Below, one piece after another: positions 54,698 to 54,985 of a stretch of 54,985 nt of DNA; position 1 is the stretch's first letter, and each line of letters opens with the position of its first letter. Made by a program: the position numbers and the translations under genes. Source of the stretch: Stemphylium vesicarium (lineage: Eukaryota; Ascomycota; Dothideomycetes; Pleosporales; Pleosporaceae); NCBI GenBank assembly GCA_004380135.1, contig QXCR01000176.1, positions 1-54,985 of the forward strand. Reading direction: 5' to 3'. Under the pieces are notes generated by a model. The model searched no databases. It saw only the letters and a list, made by a program, of their open reading frames with translations, and was not told where the DNA came from.

Positions 54698-54732
54698 CAC
54701 CACCGAATGCACGGCCCCACCGAATGCACGAA
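54698..54732. repeat. direct repeat CCACCGAATGCACG, two copies
   Basis: Two copies of CCACCGAATGCACG lie a few bases apart just outside the transposon. This mirrors the paired sub-repeats in the transposon's own arms and could be the terminal repeat of a second, neighbouring element that extends beyond the window. Confidence 0.45.
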
Positions 54733-54850
54733 CACCACAAATTGCCTACCTTAAACTTTAGCCTATATAGCCACCAACAATAGATATTTTTATAGGAAAT
54801 TTTAATATTAGGTTTATATTATATTATAGAGTATATTAGGAGTTTTTCTA

Positions 54851-54985
54851 TTACATAAGAAGCTTTGTAGGTAGTCTTATTGGCCGGCCGCGTCGGGTGA
54901 GCTGCGGCGCAGCCGATGCAGCTTCATTAACAACAGGAGGAATCCTATCAGCCACAACGGTCGCAGCAGCGTTAGCAGGCTTAAG
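54851..54985 (-). CDS. partial reading frame running out of the window
   Basis: The last 44 codons of a minus-strand frame enter from the right edge and end at TAA 54851-54853. Its base composition is normal and GC-rich, unlike the AT-rich DNA on its left, so the border of RIP or of an element lies near 54880. The product is Ala/Val-rich and ends with LTRRGRPIRLPTKLLM, a basic tail. I do not recognise a family; a transposon-encoded protein is possible. It may also be chance. Confidence 0.3.
   Translation of the reverse strand, partial: LKPANAAATVVADRIPPVVNEAASAAPQLTRRGRPIRLPTKLLM

Noticed and set aside
1..54985. tRNA genes
   Set aside because: I looked for B-box sequences of the GGTTCRANNCC type on both strands and found none with a matching A box; a covariance-model scan would be decisive.

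Overview
The window is nuclear DNA of a filamentous ascomycete, most likely a dothideomycete such as a member of the Pleosporales (inference from gene content and style). Genes are monocistronic and carry short spliceosomal introns, mostly 46-90 bp with GT...AG borders and one GC...AG. Repeats carry CpA-to-TpA changes typical of repeat-induced point mutation (RIP). A fungal Zn2Cys6 regulator, an ascomycete class II-type peroxidase and Dal5-like and DHA1-like permeases fit a plant-associated or saprotrophic mould. All gene models were built by reading splice sites and protein-family motifs by eye; nothing was aligned by computer.

Layout. 1-1.0 kb: repeats (LTR-like fragment, a small inverted-repeat element). 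1.0-9.6 kb: four neighbouring genes that look like a catabolic cluster for acidic (uronic) sugars: a DUF2264 protein, an ACS-type MFS permease, a family 88 glycoside hydrolase and a Zn2Cys6 transcription factor. 10-20 kb: queuine tRNA-ribosyltransferase, FAD monooxygenase, secreted M28 aminopeptidase, CAX-type cation/proton exchanger, 40S ribosomal protein S17. 20-28 kb: small lineage-restricted proteins, one probably frameshifted, and an HSL-type alpha/beta hydrolase. 28-38.5 kb: conserved cell-biology genes: a Hos3-like histone deacetylase, a DUF1774 membrane protein, the AP-1 beta adaptin and EMC4. 38.6-49 kb: pseudokinase, double-GFA-domain protein, metallophosphoesterase-like protein that has lost its active site, secreted haem peroxidase and a tandem pair of kinase-like genes, one of which has lost its DFG aspartate. 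49-50.8 kb: gene-poor, perhaps holding a decayed gene. 50.8-52.5 kb: DHA1 MFS transporter. 52.9-54.7 kb: a RIP-degraded pogo/Fot1-like DNA transposon with long terminal inverted repeats, followed by the edge of another repeat-like unit and a partial reading frame that runs out of the window.

How the genes work together. Only the first cluster suggests a joint pathway: import of unsaturated uronate oligosaccharides by the permease, release of the unsaturated uronic acid by the GH88 enzyme in the cytosol, further processing by the DUF2264 protein, and control by the adjacent zinc-cluster regulator. The middle of the window is ordinary, mostly conserved housekeeping sequence; both ends are repeat-rich and accessory.
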